From the NCBI GenBank assembly GCA_947579665.1, contig OX388345.1:74329454-74393453 (forward strand): a DNA stretch of 64,000 bases, written 5' to 3'. Source of the DNA: Sympetrum striolatum. Its lineage: Eukaryota > Arthropoda > Insecta > Odonata > Libellulidae. The notes beneath the pieces were generated by a model. The model was not told where the DNA came from. It did not search any database and was given only the letters and a program-made list of their open reading frames with translations. This document shows positions 11,586-26,200 of this stretch, piece after piece. The position numbers were made by a program, and so were the translations under genes. Positions within the stretch are counted from its first letter, which is position 1, and the number at the start of each line of letters is the position of its first letter.

Positions 11586-14232
11586 AATGTAAAGGGGTTA
11601 TTTGATAGGAGTAATAATGTATACAAATAGAAGCATCCTATAATTTCCTTAATATAACAACCTACAATTGCTGTCCTCAATAGTTAGTGTGCAAGATTCC
11701 CAACAGTTAGGTTACGGGTTCAAGTCCTGGCTAACCAGATTTTTCTGGGTTAGGAAATGGTTGTTTTTGTGTTCATCTTGCATGCATGTGTGTGTATGTC
11801 AAGAGTTAATTGTAAGAGTAGTCTTTATGACTAAAATTTGCCCTAAGTCAATTATTATTATTTTTTCCTTACTTGAGAACTTTTGGCAATTTTAATATGA
11901 ATTTGAATCAGTGACTTTTGATACATTCATTTGAAAGAGAAGGAATGTGTTGGGCCCAACAGAAATCTATCATATGCTTCTGCAGATAAGACAATAGTTG
12001 AATCATAAAAACAGGCCTCCAAAATCCAGAGTCATCTCATAAGACGGATACAAATGTAATGAGTGAATGTTTGCATCAATTGCAAAGCAGTGCTGCTAGA
12101 TGCAAAATAGTTAAATTTGTTCATTAGAAAAATTACAAATAGGATATTCCATATACACTCTGCAGTATTTTTATCAAGAAGATGATTGATGATTCTAACT
12201 AAATTCATTAGCCATTGGGGTTGTCTTGTAGGAAAGATATATATTAAAACAAGAAAACTTTGACAAAAATGTATACCTCATCTATTCAGTAGAAGTATAC
12301 AGTAGTATAGTTAACGTTGATGAGAATTAACTTATTTATGGTCCTCAGTTAAAAAGTTATCAGAGAATTCTGAATATTTTAATGTAATGATCTTAATGAG
12401 AATTAGTAGGGTCATCTATACATAATATCTGGTTACATTGTGTGATAAAAATCCTGATGATACAAAAAATATTGTCCTTATCTTATCAAAATGTAATGGT
12501 TGATTAAGGTTCTTTCAAGAAAATATTTGTTACGATGAATTCTAAATTTATGAATTGATATTTTTATAATATCGTGCTGTCAACATATTCTTTTATATTT
12601 TTATTATTCCTTTTTAACTACACAAGGGGAAACTATATTTAAATTAAACAGACTTATGTATTGATTATATCTTTCTTGGCAACTGCATATGTTTTGAAAC
12701 TTTGCCTGTTTAATTAATTAATTCTTCAGGGAGAACTTACCATGTAAATGTGGAACAAGCATGACTATATCCCAAAAATTCCCAAGTACTGGGCAAAAAT
12801 GGTATGTTGCAGTTTTCTATATCGCAAGTATCATAAACTAAATTCACCATAAAGAGTTGAAAAATAGTTTTGTTCACACCAACTAATAAACAATTACCTT
12901 TACAGAAGATAAAATAACGAGATACAGTTACAGTATTGATTTTTCACTCGAGATAAAATTTTCACAAATATCATGAGCTTGGCATTCAAAAGAAAAGAAT
13001 CTTTTGTTGAGAAATCTCTATAAAATACATCTGTTTCTGTCTGAAACAGAGAGGCTCCTGATTTACCATTTCAAGATTGCATTCATGTTTAGCACAAAAG
13101 AAACCCCTTTATAGAGAATAAATATTTGAAGCCATTTATGTAAATAAAAGTCTGCATGAATGGCAAGAAGAGTATTTAGAAAATAAATTATATTTTCATA
13201 TTTCAGCACACTTTCACCCCAAAACATGACTTGGATTAAGGAGAATTTCATAAACAGCAGTGACTTTGATAAGCTAATGATACATTCTGACTAAACTAGA
13301 AAATAACAAGAATGATAATTTTTCACCAATTTCTGAGAATACCATGGCTTTACTACAGGCCAATCTGCTTAACTTAGTCTTAATGAAGAATCTACAAGCT
13401 GAGACCTAAAATAACATTGCAATGGAAATGCATATACTTTTTATTAATAATTATTGAAAAAATAAAGAAATGAAATTCATAATCTGAAGACAGTGTTTTA
13501 TAACCAATTGGTAAATTTAGAAGATTCTTATTGTATTTGAAGACTCGTCAGCATAGAGATGGAATCACCAATGAACATTCTTGCTTATTTATGCTTGTAG
13601 TAGAGACACTGCTATTATTAAAAAAACATTGGGATAATAAAATTTCACTTGATTATTGTTTTATAAAAATGTATTCCTCCTTTCCTCAAAACAATCTTCA
13701 ATCACTCAATAAAATTGAGTAAATAACATCTTATTGAAGACTCATTAATTAGAGTAGTCAATGGAAATAGATACATAATAATAAGGCTGGTCCAAAAATA
13801 ATACCACCTAATAATTACCGAAGTGGTTAAGCCTGAAACAGAAGAGAAAATAGCATTAGAATTATAATTATCAATAAATTACAGACAAATTGTTTTTCCA
13901 GGTTTACTCATGAAACTTTCATCAATGTCTTTCAACTTGATTGCACAAAAACTAATTCAGAAAAATAAAATACCACCTTTATTTGTGCCATTAGATACTG
14001 AAGAGTGAAAACTGATAATGAGACATTTTTTTACGATAGGGGAATCTCAAACAAATATTATATTTAATGTGGTTGATTACAGCAATTATATAATGAAATT
14101 CAGTAATTTTGATGTAGGCAAAACAATTCACATAATGTGATAATAAATCATAATTATTGAACTCTTATTAAGCTATTAGAAAATAATAGAGAAATTTGCT
14201 TTTATGTTTAATAAACATAGATAAATACTAAC
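11586..14232. other. Intergenic / 3' flank of UTP18
   Basis: AT-rich sequence with a SINE at its left end. The last few codons of UTP18 may be encoded by a small exon in this stretch, but none could be placed. No other gene is seen. Confidence 0.4.
11672..11860 (+). repeat. tRNA-derived SINE, copy 1
   Basis: B-box-like GGGTTCAAGTCCTGGCTA is followed by CAGATTTTTCTGGGTTAGG and GTGTTCATCTTG. The same order recurs at 47985-48200, so these are two copies of one SINE family whose post-tRNA region is conserved. Confidence 0.6.
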
Positions 14233-17200
14233 CTAAAGAGATTTGCATTCCCTTTATTATCTCCAACAGTAAGATATCCACCATGGGGGGATATATCCAT
14301 GCATAATGTTTTATTCAACTTTGAATTGAATCCTGGAAAGTTACAGAAAACTGACCTACTGGGAAGATGAGCCTGAAATGGAATAAGAGCATTTCCATAA
14401 AAATTGTATACTGGGATAATTTCTGCTCAGAAATAATCCATGATCACAAAAAAATACAGGTATGGCAGTTACTTTCATAATTCCTATCACTATATCATAA
14501 CATGAACATAGCTTAAAAATTGAAATATGTACCAGTGAAAATAAAATAGATGATATTTTCCAATGAAAGTTCTAATCTATACATGATAATCTATGTCTAT
14601 AATAATATTATATTCTAATCAAGACAGCATGGTCAGATTAAGGAAATTCTTCCCGTTAAGAGCAGTATAAACCTGTGGGTCAAAGAAACATACATAACTA
14701 GGGCCTCAGACTAATATAATATAGATAATTTTATTTTACCAAATACCAAATAGGTATAGGCATCGTCAAACATATGAATTAACAGATTAGGTGATATACA
14801 GTAGATATGTAAAACAAAAATGGAGTGACAAAGGAATGAAACATTATAAAACATACAAAGATCACACAAATGGACATATCAATTCAAAGAACAAAATTAT
14901 ACAGCATAATAAATATGTTGTTAAGTAATTTTAATGGCTATTAATATGAATGTTTCCTTTGCTTCGAGAAAAAATTCTGAAATTACTATTTGTATGGTTA
15001 TATCAAAACCAGACTTTTTTTTAGGATGATTACAAAATATTGTGAAGAAAATTAACACTATGATGCAATGCAAAAAAGTAAAAAAAAGAACATAGGCTTA
15101 TTTCTAATTATGTTCTTCATTATGTCTCACTTAACTCAAAATGCATGGAGTATTGATCTAAAGATTATATTATGAGCCAATGCATACATGTAGAGAAGAA
15201 TTAATTAATTAACTTTATTTAAGACCATACTGGACCCTATTACTACAACACTCAATACAGTAAAACTAGGAAATGTTACGGGATAGAAATGGGACCAAGA
15301 CATGCTACAAACAGAATTAAAAGCATTCCCAAATGTTATTAATTAATACTAACTTCTAATTTTGGTAACCAAACAAATTGAGCCATTGCTGAGGACAAAA
15401 ATGTAACAAAAATGTACAAACAATTTAATTTAACATCTAATGGATCTACCAAGAAAAAACTCAACAAACAAAATTGTATATGTGGATGTTAGTTGACGTG
15501 TAAGCATGAGTCATAGTAACTTGATAATTCAATCAAATCAATTTATGAATCATGTTATCGATCTTCCTTCATAAATACCAAAGGAACAATTCATGTCGTT
15601 ACCTTTGGGGTAAGGAGAAGGAATAATAACTCAGGCAATCACAAATTGTTTGATTTACATACTTGATAGACTTTAAATAAACCAAACAATATTTATGAAA
15701 TTATATAGCAGTACAAAAAAGTTTTCATGCACGAGGTAATCTCAGAAACTATTATTATAGATAAAATCTGAATGATTCCGCAAACAAGTATTAATAAAAA
15801 CATCAAACTAAGCTAAACTCATCCAAAATTTCTCGAGAGTAAACCTTCAATACAACTAAAGAATTTTAATAATCATAATGAAAGTTACCTCAAGGTCTGA
15901 AATAAGGCTATGTATAATTCCCAAACAAAAGCTGGATAAACTGACTGCTTTGTAGGGAAAATAGATCAACTTACAGCCAAGTGAAAAATTATTAATGTTT
16001 AATTTTCAAACCAATCAAATTGAGAAATTCATGACAGAATCTTAGGAAGCAATGTAGAAAATTCTAAATAAGTTTACGTCACCCAGGATATGAAAGTACT
16101 AAGCCTACATAATTAGCAGTCGTTGTTTAGCTTTAAAATACGGAACTCACTATTCGAATAGCTTCAGCTTTATGTTCTGATGCTAACACAAGCAGCTCAG
16201 ACGTAGGATCAAATAGCAGAGATGTAATAGGTGTGGTAAGATTGCCAATTGTGTAAGCAGGCGATGGTCTAGAACATCCATCGATGGCAGGTCTGAAGGC
16301 TTCATCACGTTCGTATAAATTGACTATCCCAGCCTGAGATCCACAGGCGATGAATCTACCCGACGGAGAAACGGCAACACATTGGCCGCCAAAAGAGCCT
16401 TCATCAGCAAAACGATGAATGCAAGATCGGGAAGCAATATCCCACACCCAAACTTCACCAGTTTCTGTAACATTAATGGCAGACATTACATGAATGTCAT
16501 AAAAATATATAACTTGTAACCATATGTAAAATTATCCTTGACTGAAAGTGGGAGACATATATAACATGAAAGTATCATTATACATCTCTTACAGATGTTG
16601 TAGCCAGCAAAGATTTGTGAACAAGTACTTTCAAACATTGATATGCAACTGCAATGGCTCTCAAGATCCTTTCCATTCTTTTTACGACAATAAACAAAAT
16701 TTATGAAGAATTAACGAATAAGTGAGAAGTGATGATATAATTAAGTTCTGTATGATAAGATTAGGTCATTGCTGTAAAAACATATTCAGAATCTCTGATT
16801 TGCAAAATGATACAACTACTCCTATCTCGTTCACATTAATTAAAAATTACATATTTAGCGCTATAAAAACACAGGGAATTTAATAAGAGATAATGTTTCT
16901 TGCTCCTATTTTACCTGTTACCAAAACTGTCATCAAGTACGTAATTTATTCATTTGGGAGATGGTCAAAAGTGCGAGAATCTGAAGAATGCCATAGGATG
17001 TATTAAGCAAACATTTTAACATATAATTCATAGTTCTGAAAATTTAGGACTCTTAAAAATAATGCAGCAAAGTTTTTAAGAAGCTCCAAACTCCTTTGTC
17101 TAAAAACAATCCAAAACTTCGGAGAGGTACTTCTGGCTTATTAAAAAGAATATTTGACATTTTTAATAAACAAATAGGACATGGACATTTTTCAATGAAT

Positions 17201-20200
17201 TAACTTTCAGTGAATTATACTGCGTTTCAAAATCATCTAAGACTAATTAATAAATCATAAAAAAACAAAAAATTTGCATTCTTCAAAACCAATCAAATTG
17301 TGAAAGAATACTTAAATTGAATGTTAGCAGGGAAAGCATGTGCCTGACTATCAAATTCAAGCATTGTTAACTTTCGTGCTAATGATGTACCTTCATAAAT
17401 GCCAAAGGAACAATGAATCTGTTTCCTCTGGGGTAAGAAGAAGGATAACAGGATTTAACCGGACAGAAAATTGAGTGGACGTGAACTTATCTTTCTTCAA
17501 AAGATGTATGAAGTCATTCAAAAGAAATATAAAAAAATGTGTATAAAAACGAAAAATGTATCCAACAATCATGAGAAAATAAGTTCTGCATAAAACATCA
17601 AGTCATAGGAATTGAATTCATCAGGAGATATCATTTTCCATGTAAACTAAATCATGATATAAAGCATTTGATTTTAGTTCAGAAAATGTAGCCCAACTTT
17701 ATCTATATGGTAAAATTATTGGGAGCAAATTAAAAGTGTACAAGGAACTTATTACTACTATGATTTTATGATGCACTATGAAAACACAGAAACAACTTTT
17801 GAAGGGAGGTGCAAGAAAGGTAAAATACAGTATATCCTTACAATGGATGTACAGAAATAGCATAGTAAAGTATATGGTATTAAATCAATTTCAACAAAGA
17901 ATTGCTTCATTATGAATTTATGTAATCAACATAATCATAATTACTTTAACTTGCATATAACTTCTCAGAGTATTAAAAAAAAAGAAAAGAAAAAGGAAAT
18001 GATTACTTTTACTAAATTTTGAAATTCTTTTCAGAAGGATTGAGACAAATTTCACAAACAAGGGATATAAGAAGAGAGCTTAGAAAGCTATGGCATACAC
18101 CTGAACAAACCAGAAGTATAACAGTTGTGAAAAAGTGTCTCTGCTTTCATCTGAAAAAGGAAGATCTGGGTTTGAGTCCTCATTATCACTTTTTCACCTT
18201 CATTCATTCCTTGGGTCAATTATCTTAATAACACAATTTAAACTGCAAGTACATCAAACTTTTATAATAAAAAATTATCAAAATTAAGCCCAAGAATAAG
18301 GACAAAAAGATCAAGCCAAGCACTTTACAACAGCTGAGAGGTATAGCTTCTCTAGCTTGACAGTGAGAATTATGTGATATAAATACATTAGCAATTATGG
18401 CATAGTCTCTAAGAAAGATACTACTTTAAATACCAACATTTTAAGTAACACAGCTGACATATTGTTTGATACAATATCCTACAAAGGCTGTGGGACGTTT
18501 AAATAGAGGAATTTTTTCAATTAAATCTGCAGCATTGATTTGAGATTACATATCATTCCTCTAGATTAAAATAAAGCTAACTACATTGAAAATTTGAAGG
18601 CTTTGACTCCTCAACGTACTTACCTCCGTAAGTGTACAGATGTGAACCATTAGAAGAAAAACTTAAACTAGCAACATTTCCAGTCATCTGAAGAGTTGAG
18701 ACCCACTCCTTTGATTTGGCTGTGAGTAAATGGACTGCTCCCCACCTTCCAAGCAGGGCTACGTATCTTCCACAAGGAGACATCTCAAATAGCTGGGAAT
18801 GAATGACAGAAATAAATCAGTAAACAATCAAAAACTGTGAATTCAGAATTCACCAACTACAGTATAGGGTAAATATTTATACTCCCTATGAATAATAACT
18901 AACTGAAGCAATGATTCAATTTTACAATAACATAATTAAATACCAGAGAATTATTCAAATGAGAAAATTATGTTACTAACAGGTATTTTCGATAAACATG
19001 TTCTAGACTGCAAAAATTATTGCTCTTTGAGGTGGCAAAAGGCATACAATCACTCATTCTAAGAGGAATGATTCTATAGACATTATGAAAGGAAAAAAAA
19101 ACATAACTTACATGTAACTCAAATGTTTAATCAGTAACGAAAGGTACTAAAGCTTATAGGAGCTCAGCCCTTAGATGAAAAATAATGGTAAAATCCTACA
19201 CACCAATGATCCGATAATGGAAAATAATTGTATAATAAAACTTCATTAATTTCATATTTTTGAAATTTGGCATCCTAGAAAATTGAACTAATGCTTCAGT
19301 GAAAATTGGAACATAAAAATACTCGAAAAATATAAAGCAACAACTAACAGATTTACAATGTAAAAACAAAACATTTATGATAAACAAACAAAATTACGTG
19401 ATTGGTAGTGGAAGTTAGTGTTATTTTGGTATCCTAACAAATCAAGCTATTGCAGAGGACAAAAATGTAACATATAAATATACAAACAATTTAAATTAAC
19501 ACCTAATGGATCTACCAAAAAAAATCTCAGCAAACAAAATTTTATGTGTGGATGTTAGTTGTGATGTGAGCATGAGTCATAGCAACTTGATAACTCAATC
19601 AAATCAACTTATGAATCATGCTATTGATCTTCCTTCATAAATACCAAAGGAACAATTCATGTCGTTACCTTTGGGGTAAGGAGAAGGAATAATAACTCAG
19701 GCTATCACTACTTGTTTGATAAACTATACAATATTATAAAAACAATAGTTATGAAATAATATGGCAATACAAGAATGGTTTCATGTGCTAATTGAGAAGC
19801 AATCACAGAAAATATTATTAAAGATAAACTTCGAATGTCTCAGAAAACAAGTAATAATGAAAATATCAAGCTAAGCCTAACTCATCCCAATATTCTTGAG
19901 AGTAAACCTTCAATATTAAAATAAAATTTAAATAATCATTTAAAATGCATAGAAGGTCATATAAATTATAACAACTATTTAATAACGGACAAAAACTAGG
20001 TAATCTGACAAACTTTCAAGGGGAAATAGACCAACTTACAGCCATGTGAAAATACCATGAACATTATTTTACAGCAAAATCACTTGCATAATAACTACAT
20101 AGTAGTAAAGACTACACTACAATTTATGAAGCGTGAAATATATTTCTGCATAACAAACACCATGTTATACATTCCACATTGTGAGAACAATAAATATTGA

Positions 20201-23200
20201 AATTTGCAAAACAAAACACTCTTAGTAGGCATCAAAAGCTCTTTCCTTAATAATAAAGCTAAATCGACAGTAACAAGTACAATGGTTTTTTTAAATTTAC
20301 CACTGAGATTTTATCATTTACCTTGGTGTGAGTTTGCTCAAACCCCTGATTGGCATTAATTTTGGTAATTTTCCCATCCATCAAGTCATAAGAATAGAAA
20401 TGTGGATGATTTCTTGAACCAACTAAGAGTTCCGATCCATCTATAGAGAAACGACCGCAGTGTACAGGATAACGCTCAAACTGCACAGAAACAAGCTTTG
20501 GATTATCTCGTCCATCCACCTGAAAGAGACAATACAGAGATGAAATTATCTTAACAAAGATAATGGAAAAAAGGTCTACATTTCTATCTAAGATCAGGAA
20601 GTTGAAACAAAATGTGCATGACATTGATTTCTTATTGATTATTCCATTACAAAAAAAATACTGAGGCAACTATATCTGTGCCCAAGTTCTTGGTCTATAA
20701 AGAGCAGAGGATTAAATTTTCAAAAATACTTAACTTATAATAAGAAAGAACTTTGATCATGGTATGGAGTGAGTTCCATGTGAATGGCATGGCTTATGCA
20801 AAGATTAAAATAAGCTTGTCAATTTAATTTCAATAACTATTATGACAGATAGATACTGAAAAGTTAAATGTTCAATCAATCTTGACAACAAAGCAAAATT
20901 AAAAGCAGAGTCACAATACACTATAGTGTATAAGAAGCATTCGATTCAAATTTTTAACATGCTACTCAACCTTTCTCTTACATGTTACAAGTAAAATTAG
21001 TTTTTCCTTAATTATGTCTACATTTTTCATTTGTACTTATTCTTTTCGTGGTGTCTACGATGCAAATTTATCTTATATGCTGGAAAAACAGTAATTATGG
21101 AAAATTAACCAATCACAACCAAAATCTACAAATGAGTCATCATTATAATTCTAATAGATCCCGAATACATAATTGAAACAAGAAAAATGAAAGACATTAA
21201 ATGTCTTGAAGTCTTTCCTTTATTTTTGTTAGCGAAATCCAGCTATTTTGGTATTGATGAAATTTGGGGATTCAATTGATGTAAAACATACCTGAACAAT
21301 GCTTGCAACACCTGATGCACCAACAACTGCAGCAACAGTGGACGTACGGTGAAACTGTGTAGCAGATATTATAGCACCTTCAACATGAGTTTGGCAGTTA
21401 AGTGTACGAAGCTTTTTGAACTGAAGAGCTCCTGCTGGCAAAGAACCATCCCTGGAATTTAAGCGTAAAGATGCAACGGTTCTCCTTCCTTGGAGCAAAT
21501 CACCACAATGCTGAAAAAAATAGAGAATATAGAATAATTTCCCGGAAAAAATTAACCTACAGTTTAAATTGAAGAAATAAAATTTTCACTTGTACTATTT
21601 TCCACTGTATATTTTACACACAACCGGTTTTGTAAGATAACTAACATCTTCAGGTCTGCTGATCATGTAAGTCATCTTATGAAACTGGTCATGTGTAAAA
21701 TATACGGTGAAAAATCGTACAAGTGAAAATTTTATTTCTTCAATTAATTTCTATGGAATTCCACATAGTCAAGCCTACTACCATTGATTATATTTTATCC
21801 TACAGTTATTTAGAATAAATTAACAGTGACTGATGACACCATCTTCAATTTAACAGTAAATAAAAATTCAAAGCAATTTTAAACACTCACAGAGTTGAGC
21901 ATTTATCCACAATGCTAATAATAATAATTTGGTGAAAATGGCTCTAAGATCAAAGCAATTAATTGATAGTTGATGTCACAAACATTTTTGGTCAACAACC
22001 CATGTTTAAGTTCTAGAAATATTGCATCATCATTCAAATCCTACGATTTTACCAATGTTTTACAAAAAAACGCACAAACTCAAATAACTAATATCGCTTA
22101 TGTTTACAAAATTGTATACACACAAAACTGCATACTCTAAAAACCATGGACATTAAACAAAACAACCAACAGATTTTCAAAATGTTGATTTCACATATTA
22201 AGTGAACTAATCACTGACTTGCGAATTTTCCCACCAACACCTTTAGAAGCAGGAGTCAATATTTCATGGACAGAAATTGAAGACACAGTAATCAATTACT
22301 TACCCGTAAAATATCACCATCATCAGAATCCCCGGACTGCTCGTCATCTGAGTCTTCTGAATCAGAAGTGCCATCATGCTGCGAAGAACGCCCCCTCTGA
22401 CTGCGGTTCAGTCGGGCCCACATTAAGTTCACCGTTCCGATACCAGCATTTTTCCTTGGAAGAGGTCTAGAATGGGAACTTTCATCTTCGTTGACTTCAG
22501 TCCTGTAAAGAAAATATGAATTTTATAGTACAGTTTAGTATAACATGAAAAGATTTTCTCATGTATTTTCTTCATTGGTGAGTTTATGCTTGAAATAAAA
22601 AAGGTTGATTATGTTTAGAGTCAAAGTATTCCCTTATAAGTTAATTTCATACATGTAGGATTGATACAGAAAGCATATATTTATGTAACTGTGCCTTTAT
22701 ACAATACTCTATTTTAAAAATGTTTCTTATAAATGAAACTAAACCATCATTAAATAATTACAATATACATTTCAGGTAGATCTAGTGTTGATTCTAAATT
22801 AGCACTTATCATTAACTAAGGTAAATGACTTGGATATAAAACAACTGTAACTAGAACTAGACTTTGGAAAGGACAAAGATTCACAAAGCTGAAAATTTAA
22901 ATTAAAATGGCAAGAGCCAACTCATCCTTTCCTTCTTATGGAAATAATTCAACAGAAGATGTTCGAGTAATTATTACAAAACATACATCAAGCAAATCCG
23001 AATCATAGTAGGAATTTAATAGAAAAACCTGACAAAAGGTATAAGGAATACAAGATGTAAATGAATAGCAATGGACATGGACATGTTACTGCATTAATCA
23101 TCTGTCTGATAAAATTGAGAGTAGTAAAGAAAAATCAGGAATAATCTTAATCTATGACAAAAAGCTTGAAAAATGAATGCTAAGCTAAAAGAAAATTTCT

Positions 23201-26200
23201 ATCCCATATTAGTCAAACAATGTCACATCTACATTGGGTTGACGATTGGAATATTTTCCTCTATCTTTCATCTAAATCTACACTGATACCCTGCAAGCAG
23301 CTTCAACATATATTATGTACACAATAGAGAATATCTATCCCTTAATTTTCTCTAAATATATTCATAGAGTAATTATATAGAGATTAATTATATAACTATA
23401 CCATAGAGCAGCAGTTCCCAACCGGTGGGTCGCTACTTGATCCTAAAACTATCAGAAACCATCGAATGAACCATCAGAAAAGAAAAGAAAAATCGAATAT
23501 ATAATTGCAATATTTGATGGTAAATTATATATACATAAGTATGGGTTACGATATAAATAAGATTTTTCACTCCACCATGGACCATGGAGGTATTCCGATA
23601 AGGAAAGGTGAGTCACCAGCTGAAAAAGGTTGGCAACCACTGCCATAGAGTATAGTTACTCTATGGTATAATTTATGACAGGAATAGTATAAAAGCTACA
23701 GAAGCTCGAAATATCCTAAATAAAAAATTAATTTTAGAAATCCTTTATAAAATGTTATCACAAGAATTAATCATAAGGTAAACAGACTCAGGTTTCTAAC
23801 AATAAAAAGATTCATAATAAAAGCGTTTACTACACCATAAGAAATAATATGAATACAACCAAGTAGAGATGGGCGCCGCGCCGATTACGCCAGCCGCCGA
23901 CAATATCGGGCACGCCGCCGCCGCCGAAGAAATAACTACGGCGCGCCGCCGCGCCGCCGCCGGAAATTTTATCGGCGGCGGCGCGGCGTGGCTTGGATTT
24001 AATACAAAGTCCCACAGTCGAAAATATGCTGACAATTAGTTCGAAGAGATACGCTTTGAACTGATAGAACACATCTCGGGATTTCCACGAGGGCGCTGAT
24101 ATATTAAAACCATTAAACAACCATCGATGATTATCCTCGGTTCGACGCTAGGTCAGGGCAAATATTCTCCCGTTTAATTTACATTGCGATTTTTAAGATT
24201 TTTTTAAATCACTTCCCGATTAGATAGAGATCAATTATAAATTTTATGTACGCTGTTCACCGTTTCGCTGATGGCCCTTGGTTCGATCCCAGTGAGGCAT
24301 TTACATTCCTCAATGCATTTTTTATGGAGATAACAGAAGCCAATTTTAGGTACTTCCCGGCATGATATCGACTTCAAACTTTGCATAAAATAAGATCAAG
24401 TCAGAACAAGTCATACTGTGCATTCACAGATGCCAATATGTCCTTGGTTCGACTACAGCAGTCTCTAAAATCAGAAGGTGATACGATTTTTAAGAAGTTT
24501 TTTGAACCCCTTCCCAATAATACAGAAACTTGAAATTCGGCATAAAGATAAAGATCATTGATATGTTTGAAATACTCAGTTTTAGGATATCTTGATCGTC
24601 CTTGGTTCGATCTCAGAGAGCCATTTACATTTCGTATGCATTTAAGATGGGGATAATGGAGTTATATCAGGACCTTCCTGTTATGATATACCAGCGTCAT
24701 TGACTTGAAATTTTTACGTTTTGGCCATAACGTGTAACCGACAAAAATTGCAATTTAGAACCTCAGTGTCATGGGTTCGATTCCAGAGGGCCACAAAGTC
24801 CCGATTGTTTCCCTTTAAATGTATTGCTTTGATTTTCGGGAATTTTTTAAAATTACTTCCCGGATAGGTAGAGAATCAAAACGCAAGGAGCTTATATATA
24901 TGGTCATCATCTATCGAAAACATAAATGACTTTTACGGAAAAAGTCCTTGGTTCGACGCTAGGACGATGTAAAAATCTGCCCTTTAAAAACATTGTGGTA
25001 GTTTTTCATTATTTTTTTTGATGCACTTATGGAAATGATAGGAAGTTCGTGCTTGGCTAGAAGATGTATATTAAGACTCGGTTTAAGAAAAAAATTATAT
25101 GAGACCATGCTGTTCCTAGGTGCGATGCCAGAGCACATTAACATTTCTCACATAAGGAAAATATGTGAAAAGTAGGACGTCGTTTGAGGCAGTTGCAGCC
25201 AATATTTCTGCTTTAATTTTCACACATAGTTAGACATGGTGATGTTCTGTTGTGCTGCATAGTAAGTATGACCAGAAAGACCCGGGTTCGATGCCAGGCA
25301 ATTAAATTACAGCGAATTTTAAGAATATTTTCAATCCTTTTTTTGCTATTGAGGACCGTCTCGATATGATGCCGACATGAAATTAGTCTTGTCGATATGC
25401 TTGCAGTATGCTGGCAACATTTTACTCGTACCTATATATACACTCATTCATTCATAGGGGATCAAAATTCTAACCATGTTCCACAAATTACGCTGTCTTG
25501 AAATTTTTACAACGTGTTGGCCATGACGTATAACCTCCAGAAAAAACCTCCGACTTTGAACCTCAGTGTCATGGATTCTATTCCAGAAGGCCCCCAAGTC
25601 CCGATTTTCTCCATATAATAACATGGTGGGGATTTTCGAAAATTTTTGAGGCACTTTCAGGCAAAGTAGAGAGTTGAAATTCAAGAGATCGCTGGAAGTC
25701 ATGCGTATCCGACGAAAACCATTAATACATCATCCATGTTTATCCTTGGATCGACGCTAGGTCAGGGAAAATATGCTCCCGTTTAATTTACATTGCGGTT
25801 TTTAAGATTTTTTATTATCACTTTCCGATAAGATGGAAACTTGAAACTCAGCACTTGAATAGAGATCATAAATATATTTCATAATCTAATTTTAGCAATT
25901 CGCTGATTGTCCTTGGTTCGATCCCAGAGGGAAATTTACATTCCTCAATGCATTTTTTATGGAGATAACGGAAACAAATTTTAGGCACTTCCAGACATGA
26001 TGTCGAGTTGAAACTTTGCATTAAATGAGATCAAGTCCTAACAAGTCATAATATGCATTCACAGCTGCCAATATGTTATATCCAATGCATTTCAGATAGG
26101 GGATAATGGAGTCTTATTTCAGGACCTTCCCGGTATGATATTTACTTTAAACTTTCTATTAATTAAGATTAGGTCTTAACAAGTTATTATTCCTATTTGC

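Noticed and set aside
23796..24120. Ala/Arg-rich open frames across the GCC tract
   Set aside because: They arise from low-complexity GCC repeats and have no start, splice or family support.
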